From Curtobacterium luteum (GTDB lineage: Bacteria; Actinomycetota; Actinomycetes; Actinomycetales; Microbacteriaceae): a DNA stretch of 64,000 nucleotides. Under the pieces are notes generated by a model. The model was not told where the DNA came from. It ran no database searches and saw only the letters and a list, made by a program, of their open reading frames with translations. The position numbers and the translations under genes are program-made. Of this stretch, positions 8,339 to 16,379 are shown piece by piece. The stretch spans positions 1 to 64,000 of the forward strand of contig NZ_LDQC01000026.1 of the NCBI RefSeq assembly GCF_001475545.1. Reading direction: 5' to 3'. Numbering within the stretch: position 1 is the first letter of the stretch; each line of letters opens with the position of its first letter.

Positions 8339-10008
8339 TGTCCGTCCTGACCACCACCGACCTCGGGGTCACCTTCTCGACCGAGTCCGGCACCGTCGAC
8401 GCCGTCCGCGATGTCACCCTGCACGTGGAAGCGGGGGAGACGCTCGCGCTCGTCGGGGAGTCCGGCTCCGGCAAGTCCACCGTGGCACTCGCCGCGATGG
8501 GGCTGCTCTCCGGCAACGCGACCGCGACCGGCAGCGCCGTCGTCGACGGGCACGAGGTCGTCGGCGCCCCGGAGTCCGCACTCCGTCCGCTCCGCGGCTC
8601 GACCGTCTCGATGGTCTTCCAGGAGCCCGCGACCGCGCTCGACCCGCTCACCCGGGTCGGCGCGCAGATCGCCGAGGTCATCCGGAACCACGAGGACGTG
8701 TCCGCCGCGGACGCCGCAGCCCGCGCGGTCGAGCTGCTCGACCGCGTCGGCATCCCGTCGCCCGCGTCCCGCGCGAAGGCGTACCCGTTCGAACTGTCCG
8801 GGGGGCAGCGGCAGCGCGTCGTCATCGCGATGGCGATCGCGAACGCACCGAAACTCCTCATCGCCGACGAACCCACGACCGCCCTCGACGTCACCGTGCA
8901 GGCCGAGATCCTCGAGCTCCTGCGCGGACTCGCCGCCGACGCCGGCACGGGCGTGCTCCTCGTGACGCACAACATGGGCGTCGTCGCGGACTTCGCGGAC
9001 CGCGTCGCGGTCATGCTGCAGGGCGAGGTCGTCGAGACCGGGGGCGTCGAGGACGTCCTGCTCCGCCCGCAGCACGACTACACGAAGCGGCTGCTCGCGG
9101 CCGTGCCGCGACTCACGGTCGCCACGGGCAATCGGCCGGCGGTGTCCGACGCTGCCGTGGCGGCCGGGAGGCACGACGCACCCCCGGTGGTCGACCTGCG
9201 GGACGTCTCGGTGACGTTCGGGCGCGGGGCGCGCGCCGTGCAGGCCCTCCGTGGGATCGACGTCGCCGTCCACGCCGGCGAGACCGTCGGGCTCGTCGGC
9301 GAGTCCGGCTCGGGCAAGTCCACGGCAGCACGGGTCGCGCTGGGCCTGCAGAAGCCGACCTCGGGCAGCGTGCACCTCTTCGGCACGGACCTCGCCCGGG
9401 CCCGCGGACGCGACCGCCGCACACTCCGGTCGGGGATCGGCGTCGTGCTGCAGGACCCGGTGGCCTCGCTCGACGCGCGGATGTCCGTCGCCGAGTGCAT
9501 CGCCGAGCCGCTCGCCGTGCACCGTCGCGGGATGTCCTCGGCGGACAAGCGGCGCCGCGTCGACGAGGTCCTCGACGCCGTCCGGCTGCCCCGGACCCTC
9601 GCATCCCGGGCGCCCCGGGAGCTCTCCGGCGGACAGCGCCAGCGGGTGTCCCTCGCCCGGGCCCTCGTGCTGTCGCCGCGCCTCCTCGTCGCCGACGAAC
9701 CGACGAGTGCGCTCGACGTCAGCGTGCAGGAGACCGTGCTCGACGTGCTCCGGGAGCTCCAGGGCGACCTCGGCTTCGCGTGCCTGTTCGTCTCCCACGA
9801 CCTCGCCGTCGTGCAGCAGTTCGCGGAGCGCGTCGTCGTGATGCGCCAGGGCGTCGTCGAGGAGCAGGGCGCGACCGGTGCCACCCTCGTGCACCCGGAG
9901 ACCGACTACACCCGCCGACTCCTCGCGGCGGTCCCCGTGCCCGACCCGGTCGTGCAACGCCGGCGTCGGGCCGAACGGCTCACCGGTCTCGGTACGGTGA
10001 CCGCATGA
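8338..10008 (+). CDS. ABC importer ATPase, two fused domains (DppD-DppF type)
   Basis: 556 residues with two complete ATPase domains in one chain. The first (about 1-255) has Walker A GESGSGKST, signature LSGGQRQRV and Walker B LLIADEPTTALD. The second (about 275-540) has GESGSGKST, LSGGQRQRV and LLVADEPTSALD. Each ends with the oligopeptide-type C-terminal segment (PQHDYTKRLLAAVPRL and HPETDYTRRLLAAVPVP). The fusion replaces the usual separate DppD and DppF subunits. The start overlaps the permease stop by one base. Confidence 0.9.
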   Translation: MSVLTTTDLGVTFSTESGTVDAVRDVTLHVEAGETLALVGESGSGKSTVALAAMGLLSGNATATGSAVVDGHEVVGAPESALRPLRGSTVSMVFQEPATALDPLTRVGAQIAEVIRNHEDVSAADAAARAVELLDRVGIPSPASRAKAYPFELSGGQRQRVVIAMAIANAPKLLIADEPTTALDVTVQAEILELLRGLAADAGTGVLLVTHNMGVVADFADRVAVMLQGEVVETGGVEDVLLRPQHDYTKRLLAAVPRLTVATGNRPAVSDAAVAAGRHDAPPVVDLRDVSVTFGRGARAVQALRGIDVAVHAGETVGLVGESGSGKSTAARVALGLQKPTSGSVHLFGTDLARARGRDRRTLRSGIGVVLQDPVASLDARMSVAECIAEPLAVHRRGMSSADKRRRVDEVLDAVRLPRTLASRAPRELSGGQRQRVSLARALVLSPRLLVADEPTSALDVSVQETVLDVLRELQGDLGFACLFVSHDLAVVQQFAERVVVMRQGVVEEQGATGATLVHPETDYTRRLLAAVPVPDPVVQRRRRAERLTGLGTVTA

Positions 10009-10934
10009 GCGCCGACGTCATCGCCGGCATCGACGTCGGCGGGACGAACACCAAGGTGCTGCTGACCACAGCGGACCTGCAGGTCGTCGACCGCGTCGAC
10101 CTCCCGACACCGGCGCACGCCGGTGGGGCAGCCATCGTCGCGACCGGCGTCCGCGCCGTGACGGAGCTGCTCGACCGGCACCGGGCCTCCCTGGCGGGTG
10201 TCGGAGTCGGCGCAGCCGGCGTCGTCGACGCCGGGACCGGCACGGTCCTCGTGACCGGCAACTCGTTCACCGGCTGGGCCGGGTACGGCGTGACCGCGGC
10301 CGTGTCCGAGGCCCTCGGTGTGCCCGCGACCCTCGACAACGACGTGAACGCGTTCCTCCTCGGCGAGGTCGCGACCGGTGCCGTCGCGGGGGAGCCCGAC
10401 GTGCTCGGCATGACGCTCGGCACCGGGGTCGGCGGGGCGCTCGTGCTCGGCGGGACCCTCTTCGCCGGGCCGCGCGGTGCCGCGGGCGAGATCGGGCACG
10501 TGCCGGGCTTCGGCGACGCCGTCTGCACGTGCGGACAGGTCGGACACCTGGAGACGCTCGCCGGGGCCCGCGGGATCGCCGACCGCTACGCCGAACGCTC
10601 CGGCCACCGGCTCTCTGCCCGAGAGGTCGCCGACGCCGCCCGCGCGGGTGACACCGACGCCGCCGCCGTGTTCGAGCGTGCCGGGTGGGGCCTCGCGCGT
10701 GCAGCCCTGCTCACGGCGGGGATCCTCGACGTGACGACCGTCGTGATCGGCGGGGGCATCGCCCGCTCGTGGGACCTCCTCGAACCGGCGGTCAGCGCCG
10801 CCATCGCTGCCGAACCGCCCGTGAGCGGCGCCCCGATCCGGCTCGCGCAGTCGACGCTGGGGGCCGACGCCGTGGCGCTCGGGGCGGCAGCGCAGGCGCG
10901 GGACCTCGTGCTCGGGGGTGCGCCGGTCGTCTGA
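10005..10934 (+). CDS. ROK-family sugar kinase
   Basis: 309 residues. The N-terminal phosphate-binding motif is GIDVGGTNTKV and the catalytic motif is LDNDVNA (Asp113 as probable base). The zinc motif is altered: CTCGQVGHLE has His181 where ROK proteins normally carry the last cysteine, and the EIGH histidine is kept. Members phosphorylate glucose, N-acetylglucosamine, N-acetylmannosamine, allose or similar sugars. It closes the importer operon (ATGA overlap) but also has its own TACGGT box 6 nt before the ATG, so a separate leaderless transcript is possible. A kinase here implies that the imported ligand contains a sugar. Confidence 0.85.
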   Translation: MSADVIAGIDVGGTNTKVLLTTADLQVVDRVDLPTPAHAGGAAIVATGVRAVTELLDRHRASLAGVGVGAAGVVDAGTGTVLVTGNSFTGWAGYGVTAAVSEALGVPATLDNDVNAFLLGEVATGAVAGEPDVLGMTLGTGVGGALVLGGTLFAGPRGAAGEIGHVPGFGDAVCTCGQVGHLETLAGARGIADRYAERSGHRLSAREVADAARAGDTDAAAVFERAGWGLARAALLTAGILDVTTVVIGGGIARSWDLLEPAVSAAIAAEPPVSGAPIRLAQSTLGADAVALGAAAQARDLVLGGAPVV

Positions 10935-11032
10935 CCCGGCGACGGCCGACCGCGCCCGCCGCGCGGCTCCCGATGCGCGCGGCCGTCCGCACGCTGGACC
11001 GGTACCGAGCGGGGCGCGGGCATCGTGGGCGC

Positions 11033-11920
11033 ATGAGCCAGTACGACAAGCGCGACCCGAACACCCTCTACCTCGCACCGCCGTACCCGGAGCAGGAGCA
11101 GTCGCTGCCGGGCGCCGCCTGGAAGATGGACCCGGAGCCCGACCACGGCGAGCAGAGCTACGTCGGGAAGGAGCGTCTGAAGGGGTACCGCGGCATCGTC
11201 ACCGGCGCCGACTCGGGCATCGGCCGCGCCGCCGCGATCGCGCTCTCCCGCGAAGGCGCCGACCTCGTGCTCTCCTACCTGCCCGACGAGCAGGAGGACG
11301 CCGAGCAGGTGCGGGACCTCCTCGAGGGTGAGGGGCGCCGCGCAGTGCTCTTCCCCGGCGACATCTCCGACGAGCAGTACTGCCAGGACCTCGTGCGGCA
11401 GGCCGTCGACGAGTTCGGGGGCCTCGACACCCTCGTCATGGTCGCCGGTCGGATGGACAGCAACGACGACATCCTGACGCTCAGCACCGAGCACTTCGAC
11501 TCGACCTTCAAGACGAACATCTACTCGCTGTTCTGGCTGACCAAGGCCGCGGTGCCGCACCTCGAGCCCGGGTCGACGATCGTCACCACCGGCTCGATCC
11601 AGGCGAGCACGCCGTCGCCGGACAAGATCGACTACGCGATCTCGAAGAGCGCCGTGAAGACCTTCACCGAGGCCGTCGCGCAGCAGCTCGCGCCGAAGGG
11701 CATCCGGGTGAACTCCGTCGCTCCCGGACCGGTCTGGACGCCCCTGCAGCCGGGGTCGGACGACGCGCAGACCGTGGCGCACTTCGGTGAGTCGTCACCG
11801 TTCGGCCGTCCCGGGCAGCCCGCCGAGCTCGGTGCCGCGTACGTGCACCTCGTCAGCCCGGAGTCGAGCTACCAGTCCGGCTCGACGATCACGGTCGCGG
11901 GCGGGACGCCCGCCTTCTAG
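11033..11920 (+). CDS. SDR-family oxidoreductase, general-stress (YdaD/GSP39-like) type
   Basis: 295 residues. About 50 residues of hydrophilic N-terminal extension (PPYPEQEQSLPG) precede a Rossmann SDR domain with TGADSGIGRAA, a VAGRMD segment in place of NNAG, and the catalytic YAISK. The extension is characteristic of the Bacillus YdaD/YhdF-type stress dehydrogenases. The substrate is unknown. A paralogue of the same architecture is encoded at 39698-40597. The 98-nt upstream gap has no clear Shine-Dalgarno or TANNNT box. Confidence 0.82.
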   Translation: MSQYDKRDPNTLYLAPPYPEQEQSLPGAAWKMDPEPDHGEQSYVGKERLKGYRGIVTGADSGIGRAAAIALSREGADLVLSYLPDEQEDAEQVRDLLEGEGRRAVLFPGDISDEQYCQDLVRQAVDEFGGLDTLVMVAGRMDSNDDILTLSTEHFDSTFKTNIYSLFWLTKAAVPHLEPGSTIVTTGSIQASTPSPDKIDYAISKSAVKTFTEAVAQQLAPKGIRVNSVAPGPVWTPLQPGSDDAQTVAHFGESSPFGRPGQPAELGAAYVHLVSPESSYQSGSTITVAGGTPAF

Positions 11921-11949
11921 ACGCGCCGACGAGACGGACGGGAGCAGCG

Positions 11950-12246
11950 ATGGCAGGCGTGACACACGTGGTACTGGTGACGTGGAACGGGACCGAGGGA
12001 CTGGCCGCACAGGCAGATGCCCTCGCGCGGGAGCACCTGCCACGCATCGACGGCGTGGAGTCCGTGCGCTCGGGCCCGAGTGTCAGCACCGAGGGCCACG
12101 AGGGCGGCTTCGACTGGATGCTCGTCGTGCGGTTCCGCGACCGGGCGGCGCTCGACGGCTACCTGCCGCACCCGGAACACCAGCCCGTGTCCGCCCACAT
12201 CCGAGCGGGCAGCGAGCGCGTCGTCGTGTTCGACGTCGAGGACTGA
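11950..12246 (+). CDS. Dabb-domain (stress-responsive alpha/beta barrel) protein
   Basis: 98 residues, a single dimeric ferredoxin-like Dabb domain: THVVLVTW opening strand, a helix ending REHLPRIDGV, then GFDWMLVVRFRDRAALDGYLPHPEH and a final RVVVFDVE strand. The HPEH motif is conserved in the family. Function is generally unknown, with links to stress response and polyketide cyclisation. GGGAGCAGCG precedes the ATG. It follows the stress SDR by 29 nt and is probably co-transcribed. Confidence 0.8.
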   Translation: MAGVTHVVLVTWNGTEGLAAQADALAREHLPRIDGVESVRSGPSVSTEGHEGGFDWMLVVRFRDRAALDGYLPHPEHQPVSAHIRAGSERVVVFDVED

Positions 12247-12269
12247 TCGACGGGTGCCCGACGGCACCC

Positions 12270-12479
12270 TCACCGCTCCCGATCGCGCTCCCGTGGACGA
12301 CTGACCGGGCCGAAGAAGTCGGCGTACACGGGCTCGTGCGGCAGGTTCTCCACGAGCCGCCGGTGCACGAGTGCCTCGATGTCGGCCGGGTGGAGCATGC
12401 CGCGGCGGTGCCACTCGTGGCGTTCGTCGGCAGGCTCGCCGCACACGTCTCGGTCGTCGGACGGCTCGAGTGGACCCAT
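12270..12479 (-). CDS. Small hydrophilic protein of unknown function
   Basis: 69 residues, charged, with no membrane segment or recognised domain. I selected the ATG at 12479 because GGTGGAGGGG immediately precedes it; the in-frame ATG at 12497 lacks such a site. The C-terminal VYADFFGP segment is preceded by a predicted helix (ADIEALVHRRLVENL). It is convergent with the Dabb gene and divergent from pcp. The strong ribosome site makes it more credible than its length suggests. Confidence 0.5.
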   Translation of the reverse strand: MGPLEPSDDRDVCGEPADERHEWHRRGMLHPADIEALVHRRLVENLPHEPVYADFFGPVSRPRERDRER

Positions 12480-12624
12480 TCCCCTCCACCTGTACATCAG
12501 CGTTGGAACACGACACGACGCAGCCCGGTCCGTGCGCCGCGCGTCCCGTGGCCAGACCAGGCCGGTGATGGCGAGAACACGATGTGACCGACCGATCCGG
12601 TGCATGCATGCCTAGGCTGGTGGC

Positions 12625-13275
12625 GTGGCCGACACGACCGGAACGACCGTCCTGCTCACCGCCTTCGAACCGTTCGGCGGCGCCGCGACGAACCCCTCCT
12701 GGGACGCGGTGTCGGCGCTCGCCGAACGGTGGGACGGCCCGGCGCGGCTCGTGACCGAACAGCTCCCGGTGGTGTTCGCCGAGGTGCGGCAGCGCCTCGC
12801 GGCGGCGATCCTCGAGCACCGGCCCGCCGTGGTCATCGCGACGGGGCTGGCCGAGGGTCGGACGGCGGTCACGCCGGAGCGGGTCGCGATCAACGTGCAG
12901 GACGCCCGGATCCCCGACAACGCCGGAGCGCAGCCCGTGGACGAGCCGATCGATCCGAACGGGCGACCGGCGTACTTCACGTCGCTGCCGATCAAGCGGA
13001 TCGTCGCCGAGGTCCGAGCGCTCGGTGTCCCCGCGGCGGTGTCGAACACGGCGGGGACCTTCACGTGCAACCAGGCGTTCTACGAGCTCATGTCCCTCGC
13101 CGACCGAGAGGGGCTGCGCGCCGGGTTCGTGCACGTCCCGGCCACCACGGGCTTCGGTGACGGCACGGCGCCCACCCTCCCGCTCGAGGACGTCGTCCGC
13201 GCGCTCGAGGTCGTCGTCCGCGAGGCGCTCCGTGGCGGTCCGGACCTGGTCGAGCAGGGCGGCGCGGAACACTGA
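12625..13275 (+). CDS. pcp: Pyroglutamyl-peptidase I
   Basis: 216 residues, the family length. It is a cytoplasmic cysteine peptidase removing N-terminal pyroglutamate. The catalytic triad is visible: Glu85 (PERVAIN), Cys148 (NTAGTFTCN) and His170 (FVHVP). The opening TAFEPFGG is the family signature. Translation starts at a GTG exactly 6 nt after a TAGGCT box, so the mRNA is probably leaderless. Confidence 0.92.
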   Translation: MADTTGTTVLLTAFEPFGGAATNPSWDAVSALAERWDGPARLVTEQLPVVFAEVRQRLAAAILEHRPAVVIATGLAEGRTAVTPERVAINVQDARIPDNAGAQPVDEPIDPNGRPAYFTSLPIKRIVAEVRALGVPAAVSNTAGTFTCNQAFYELMSLADREGLRAGFVHVPATTGFGDGTAPTLPLEDVVRALEVVVREALRGGPDLVEQGGAEH

Positions 13276-13368
13276 TCCGGGCACCGACGTCCCGGTCGCT
13301 GAACGGTCTCTGATGGATCGTCACGGGAATCGGGGGCTGGGGTGTCCCCGACCTGCGACCATGGTCGG

Positions 13369-14097
13369 ATGACCGCCGACGCCCCGCTGCTGCGCCCTCG
13401 AGGCCGCTCGTCCGCCGACCGCGACGTCGTCGGCATCCTCGAGCCCGCCCGGTACCCGCTCGCATCGGTGCTGCTCGCCGTGGTCGCGGTCCTCGTGATC
13501 ACCGGGGTCGGATTCACGCTGGGGACGGTCGACCTCGGGCTGTCGAAGGCGTTGAACACACTCCACACCGGACCCGTCGGCGCGTTCGCCGACGCCGTCT
13601 ACCACGTCATCAGCCCCGCACCGGCGATCGCGATCACGTTCGTCGTGGTCGGCGTGATCTGGTGGCGGACGCGGGACCTCCGGCCGGCGCTGGCCTTCGG
13701 CGGCACGATCGCGATCACGTGGATCCCCTCGGCCGTCGTGAAGGAGATCGTGCACCGCGCGCGGCCCGACGTCGCCGTGCTGCCGCACCCGTTCCCGGTG
13801 CAGCCGGACCCGGGCTACCCGAGCGGGCACACGGTGTACATGACGGCGTTCGTGATCGCCCTCATCTGGCTGCTGCGGGAGAACCGGTGGCACCGTGTGG
13901 CGCTCGTCGCCGGGACCGTGGCCATCGTCGTGGTGTTCTTCGCGGTCTCGATCGATGCGGTGCACTACCCGACGGACGCCGCGGCCTCGATCCTCTGGTC
14001 GCTCGCGGTGGCGCCGGGCGTCCGGGTGGTGTGGGTCGACTGGCTCATGCCGCGCATCCCGTTCCTGCGCGGTCCGCGCGCCCGCTCCGCGGCCTGA
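13369..14097 (+). CDS. PAP2-family membrane phosphatase
   Basis: 242 residues with about five or six membrane helices. The three-part phosphatase signature is present: KEIVHRARP, PSGHT and SIDAVHYPTD. Members remove phosphate from lipid carriers such as undecaprenyl diphosphate or phosphatidate at the outer face of the membrane. The ATG follows a GACCAT box by 6 nt. It converges with the SoxR-type gene. Confidence 0.85.
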   Translation: MTADAPLLRPRGRSSADRDVVGILEPARYPLASVLLAVVAVLVITGVGFTLGTVDLGLSKALNTLHTGPVGAFADAVYHVISPAPAIAITFVVVGVIWWRTRDLRPALAFGGTIAITWIPSAVVKEIVHRARPDVAVLPHPFPVQPDPGYPSGHTVYMTAFVIALIWLLRENRWHRVALVAGTVAIVVVFFAVSIDAVHYPTDAAASILWSLAVAPGVRVVWVDWLMPRIPFLRGPRARSAA

Positions 14098-14300
14098 CGC
14101 GGCCGTCCGGCCGGTTCGGCTGCCGTGCCGGTCCGGCTGCCGCTATCGAACGACCGCACCGTCGTCGTGCGACAGCGGCCATGTCGCTGCTTGCGTGCGC
14201 GCTGTACCGCCCCGTGCAACGAGCGACGAGGCAGTTGTCGTGCGACATCCACGGTGTCGTTCCGCAACGGCGACCGGCCCCGCCCCGGGACCCGCGCGCG
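14098..14300. other. Convergent intergenic region with repeated GTCGTGCGACA
   Basis: 203 nt between the ends of the PAP2 and SoxR-type genes. GTCGTGCGACA occurs twice (14164-14174 and 14237-14247). The second copy lies in an imperfect inverted repeat, GTTG-N5-CGACA against TGTCG-N5-CAAC (14234-14267), that could act as a bidirectional terminator. I see no convincing coding frame. Confidence 0.35.
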
Positions 14301-14768
14301 TCAGTCCTCGATGGGGAGCAGACGCCGGGCGCCCGCGCCGTCCGCGCCCATCGCGTCGCCGGGGTTCATCACCAGGCAGGCGTTCAGCGAGACGCACCCG
14401 CAGCCGATGCACTGCGTCATCTCCTCCTGCAGTCGCTCGAGTTCGAGCTGGCGGGCACGGAGTCGAGCGCGCCACCGCTCGTTCAGCCGCGCCCAGTCCC
14501 GCAGTGAGGGCATCCGGTCGCTCGGCAGGGTCTCGAACTGCTCGGCGACCTCGCTGAGCGGGATCCCGAGCCGCTTCGCCACCTGGATGATCGCGATCCG
14601 ACGTTCGACGTGTCGCGGGTAGAGCCGCGTGCCGCCCGTCGTGCGCTCCGGGTGGATCAGGCCCTTGCGTTCGTAGAAGTGCAGTGCCGATGCCGCGACA
14701 CCGGTCCGTCGGACGACCTCCCCGATCGAGAGCAGGTCGGTCGGTCTCGGGGTGAGGATCTCCACCAT
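14301..14768 (-). CDS. soxR: SoxR-type redox-sensing MerR regulator
   Basis: 155 residues, the SoxR length. An N-terminal MerR winged helix (SIGEVVRRTGVAASALHFYERKGL) leads to a dimerisation helix and the iron-sulfur motif Cys120-X2-Cys123-X-Cys125-X5-Cys131, exactly the SoxR spacing. SoxR proteins hold a [2Fe-2S] cluster and activate a divergent promoter when oxidised by redox-cycling compounds. TACGAT lies 7 nt before the ATG. The only divergent neighbour is the 62-residue protein at 14885, not a known SoxR target. Confidence 0.88.
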   Translation of the reverse strand: MVEILTPRPTDLLSIGEVVRRTGVAASALHFYERKGLIHPERTTGGTRLYPRHVERRIAIIQVAKRLGIPLSEVAEQFETLPSDRMPSLRDWARLNERWRARLRARQLELERLQEEMTQCIGCGCVSLNACLVMNPGDAMGADGAGARRLLPIED

Positions 14769-14805
14769 GGTCGAGATCGTACGCGCGGAGTGATTCGCAT
14801 CGCAC

Positions 14806-14834
14806 TTGACAGTGCATATGATACGCAATATGTT
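14806..14834 (+). promoter_or_regulatory. Near-consensus promoter facing the SoxR-type gene
   Basis: TTGACA (14806-14811) and TATGTT (14829-14834) are separated by 17 nt, one of the best sigma-70-type promoters in the window. GCACT-TGAC-AGTGC (14803-14816) is an inverted repeat over the -35 box. Classical SoxR targets have longer 19-20 nt spacers, so SoxR control is suggested by position only. Confidence 0.5.
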
Positions 14835-14884
14835 GGACATCACGAAGCCGACGCAGGGTCGGTTGGATCCCGAAGGACACGACC

Positions 14885-15073
14885 ATGACCGTTCTCTCGC
14901 AGCAGGACATCGCCCGCCCCGTCTCCTCGAACTGGCCCGCGCCGACCGACAACCCCGTCCTCGACGCGGTGCTCTCCGGGTTCGAGCGGCTCGGTGCCGC
15001 CCTGCCCCACGCCCTCGCGGTGCCCGTGATGCTCGCCCACGAAGCGCTCTGCGCACTCGCTCAGCGCCGCTGA
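14885..15073 (+). CDS. 62-residue protein divergent from soxR, unknown function
   Basis: 62 residues: a short polar N-terminus with one tryptophan followed by an amphipathic to hydrophobic C-terminal half (LDAVLSGFERLGAALPHALAVPVMLAHEAL) that could be one helix pair. No cysteines and no recognised domain. It is preceded by GAAGGACACGACC and a strong promoter, and is the only gene facing the SoxR-type regulator at 14301. A role as a small effector of the response to redox-active compounds is an inference. Confidence 0.55.
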   Translation: MTVLSQQDIARPVSSNWPAPTDNPVLDAVLSGFERLGAALPHALAVPVMLAHEALCALAQRR

Positions 15074-15103
15074 CCGCACACCGCGCACGACGGCGTCACG
15101 GCG

Positions 15104-16132
15104 TCACCGGACGAGCGTGCGACCCCGGAGCCGCTCCCGGGTCAGCGCCGGCAGCGTGATCCCGGTGTCCTGCTCGAGCACGTGCGTGCCAGGTGGCACT
15201 TCGAGGTCGACCGCGTCCAGCAGGTCGTCGTCGAGCGCCACCTCCGACGCCTGGAGGAACGCGTCCAGGTGCGACGACGTCCGCGGACCGATGACCACGC
15301 TCGACACGTCCGGGTGGGTCAGCGCGAACCCGACGGAGAGCTCGAAGAGCGTCAGCCCGGCCTCGTCGGCGATCCGTCCCAGGCGGTCCACGACCGCGAG
15401 CTTGCGGCGGTTCCCCGGCGATGCGACGGCGTAGGCGCCGGGGTCGGCGGCCGCCCGCGGGGACACCGGTTGCGACGCGCCCGCCCGGTACGCCCCCGCG
15501 AGCCACCCGCCGGCCAGCGGAGCACCGGCGAACACCCCGAGTCCGAACCGCCGCGCCACGGGCAGGACCGTCCGTTCCGCGGTCCGGGCGAGCAACGAGT
15601 AGGGGACGTGCGTGGCCGTCGCGCTCTTGCTGCCGGAGCGCAGCCACTGCGCCTCGACGAGCTCCTCGGCGGGGAACCCCGGGATCCCGAACGCGCGGAT
15701 CCGTCCGAGTGCCACGAGGTCCGCGAGCGCGTCGAGCGTCTCGTCGAGCGACGTCGCCGGGTCCGGACGTGCGGGCTGGTACAGGTCGATGACGTCGACG
15801 CCCAGGCGGTCCAGGCTCCGTTCCACCGCGCGGAACATCCACCGGCGTCCGTTGCCGCGGTGCGCGGGGTCCGCATCGACCGGGTCCCCGAACCGTACGG
15901 ACACGAAGACGTCGTCACGCCGACCCGCGAGGGCCACCCCGACCGCCGCTTCCGCGAGACCCGCGCCGTGCGCGTCCGAGACGTCCACCGCGGTCACGCC
16001 GCGGTCGAGGGCCTCGTGCACGAGTGCGGCCGCTGCGTCGAGGTCACGCGCCGCGACCCCGGCCAGCGCCCGGGTCCCGAGCGTCAACGCGCTCACGGGA
16101 GCCCCCGTCCGCCCGGTCCGTCGCTGTTCCAT
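15104..16132 (-). CDS. Aldo/keto reductase homologue with replaced catalytic residues
   Basis: 342 residues with the (beta/alpha)8 pattern of the aldo/keto reductase family from RRTGRTGAPVSALTLGT to the C-terminal VVIGPRTSSHLDAF cofactor segment. Of the catalytic tetrad only Asp50 remains: the tyrosine position is His55 (DVSDAHG), the lysine is Arg80 (VSVRFG) and the histidine is Ala121 (YQPARPD). Such a protein should be a poor reductase and may be a pseudo-enzyme, a binding protein or have a changed reaction. TATCGT lies 7 nt before the ATG. The reading frame is intact with normal codon use, so it is not decaying. Confidence 0.8.
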   Translation of the reverse strand: MEQRRTGRTGAPVSALTLGTRALAGVAARDLDAAAALVHEALDRGVTAVDVSDAHGAGLAEAAVGVALAGRRDDVFVSVRFGDPVDADPAHRGNGRRWMFRAVERSLDRLGVDVIDLYQPARPDPATSLDETLDALADLVALGRIRAFGIPGFPAEELVEAQWLRSGSKSATATHVPYSLLARTAERTVLPVARRFGLGVFAGAPLAGGWLAGAYRAGASQPVSPRAAADPGAYAVASPGNRRKLAVVDRLGRIADEAGLTLFELSVGFALTHPDVSSVVIGPRTSSHLDAFLQASEVALDDDLLDAVDLEVPPGTHVLEQDTGITLPALTRERLRGRTLVR

Positions 16133-16195
16133 GCGCGACACGATAGGTGGCCGTGCGTGCACCGCGGCCGCCGGTGACGCAGCGTTACCGCACGT

Positions 16196-16239
16196 CGGCC
16201 GGGAGGCCCGTGGCGGGGCCGACCCGCGCCTCCCGGCCG
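16196..16239. repeat. GGGAGGC-family palindrome in a divergent intergenic region
   Basis: CGGCCGGGAGGC (16196-16207) pairs with GCCTCCCGGCCG (16228-16239) around a partly paired 20-nt centre. Unlike its relatives it lies between two divergent genes, the aldo/keto reductase homologue and the MFS transporter, so it cannot terminate either of them. This argues that the family includes mobile or structural elements. Confidence 0.55.
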
Positions 16240-16291
16240 ACAGGCGGTACCCTCGGAGGCGCAAGCAGAACACGCAGTGTGTATCTACCGG

Positions 16292-16320
16292 CCGTGGGCC
16301 GCCCCGCACGGGGCCCACGG
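16292..16320 (+). promoter_or_regulatory. Leader hairpin upstream of the MFS gene
   Basis: CCGTGGGCC (16292-16300) and GGCCCACGG (16312-16320) form a perfect 9-bp stem with an 11-nt loop, 60 nt before the MFS start. It could be the 5' leader of that mRNA (stability or attenuation). No promoter was identified with confidence upstream. Confidence 0.4.
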
Positions 16321-16379
16321 ACAGCGGCGGCACCCGATGGGCCCGCCCCCTGTCCGGCCGGGCCGAGAAGGCACACCCC

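Noticed and set aside
14098-14300. A small RNA gene suggested by repeated GTCGTGCGACA
   Set aside because: No promoter or clear stem-terminator pair could be identified; it is left as an unexplained convergent intergenic region.
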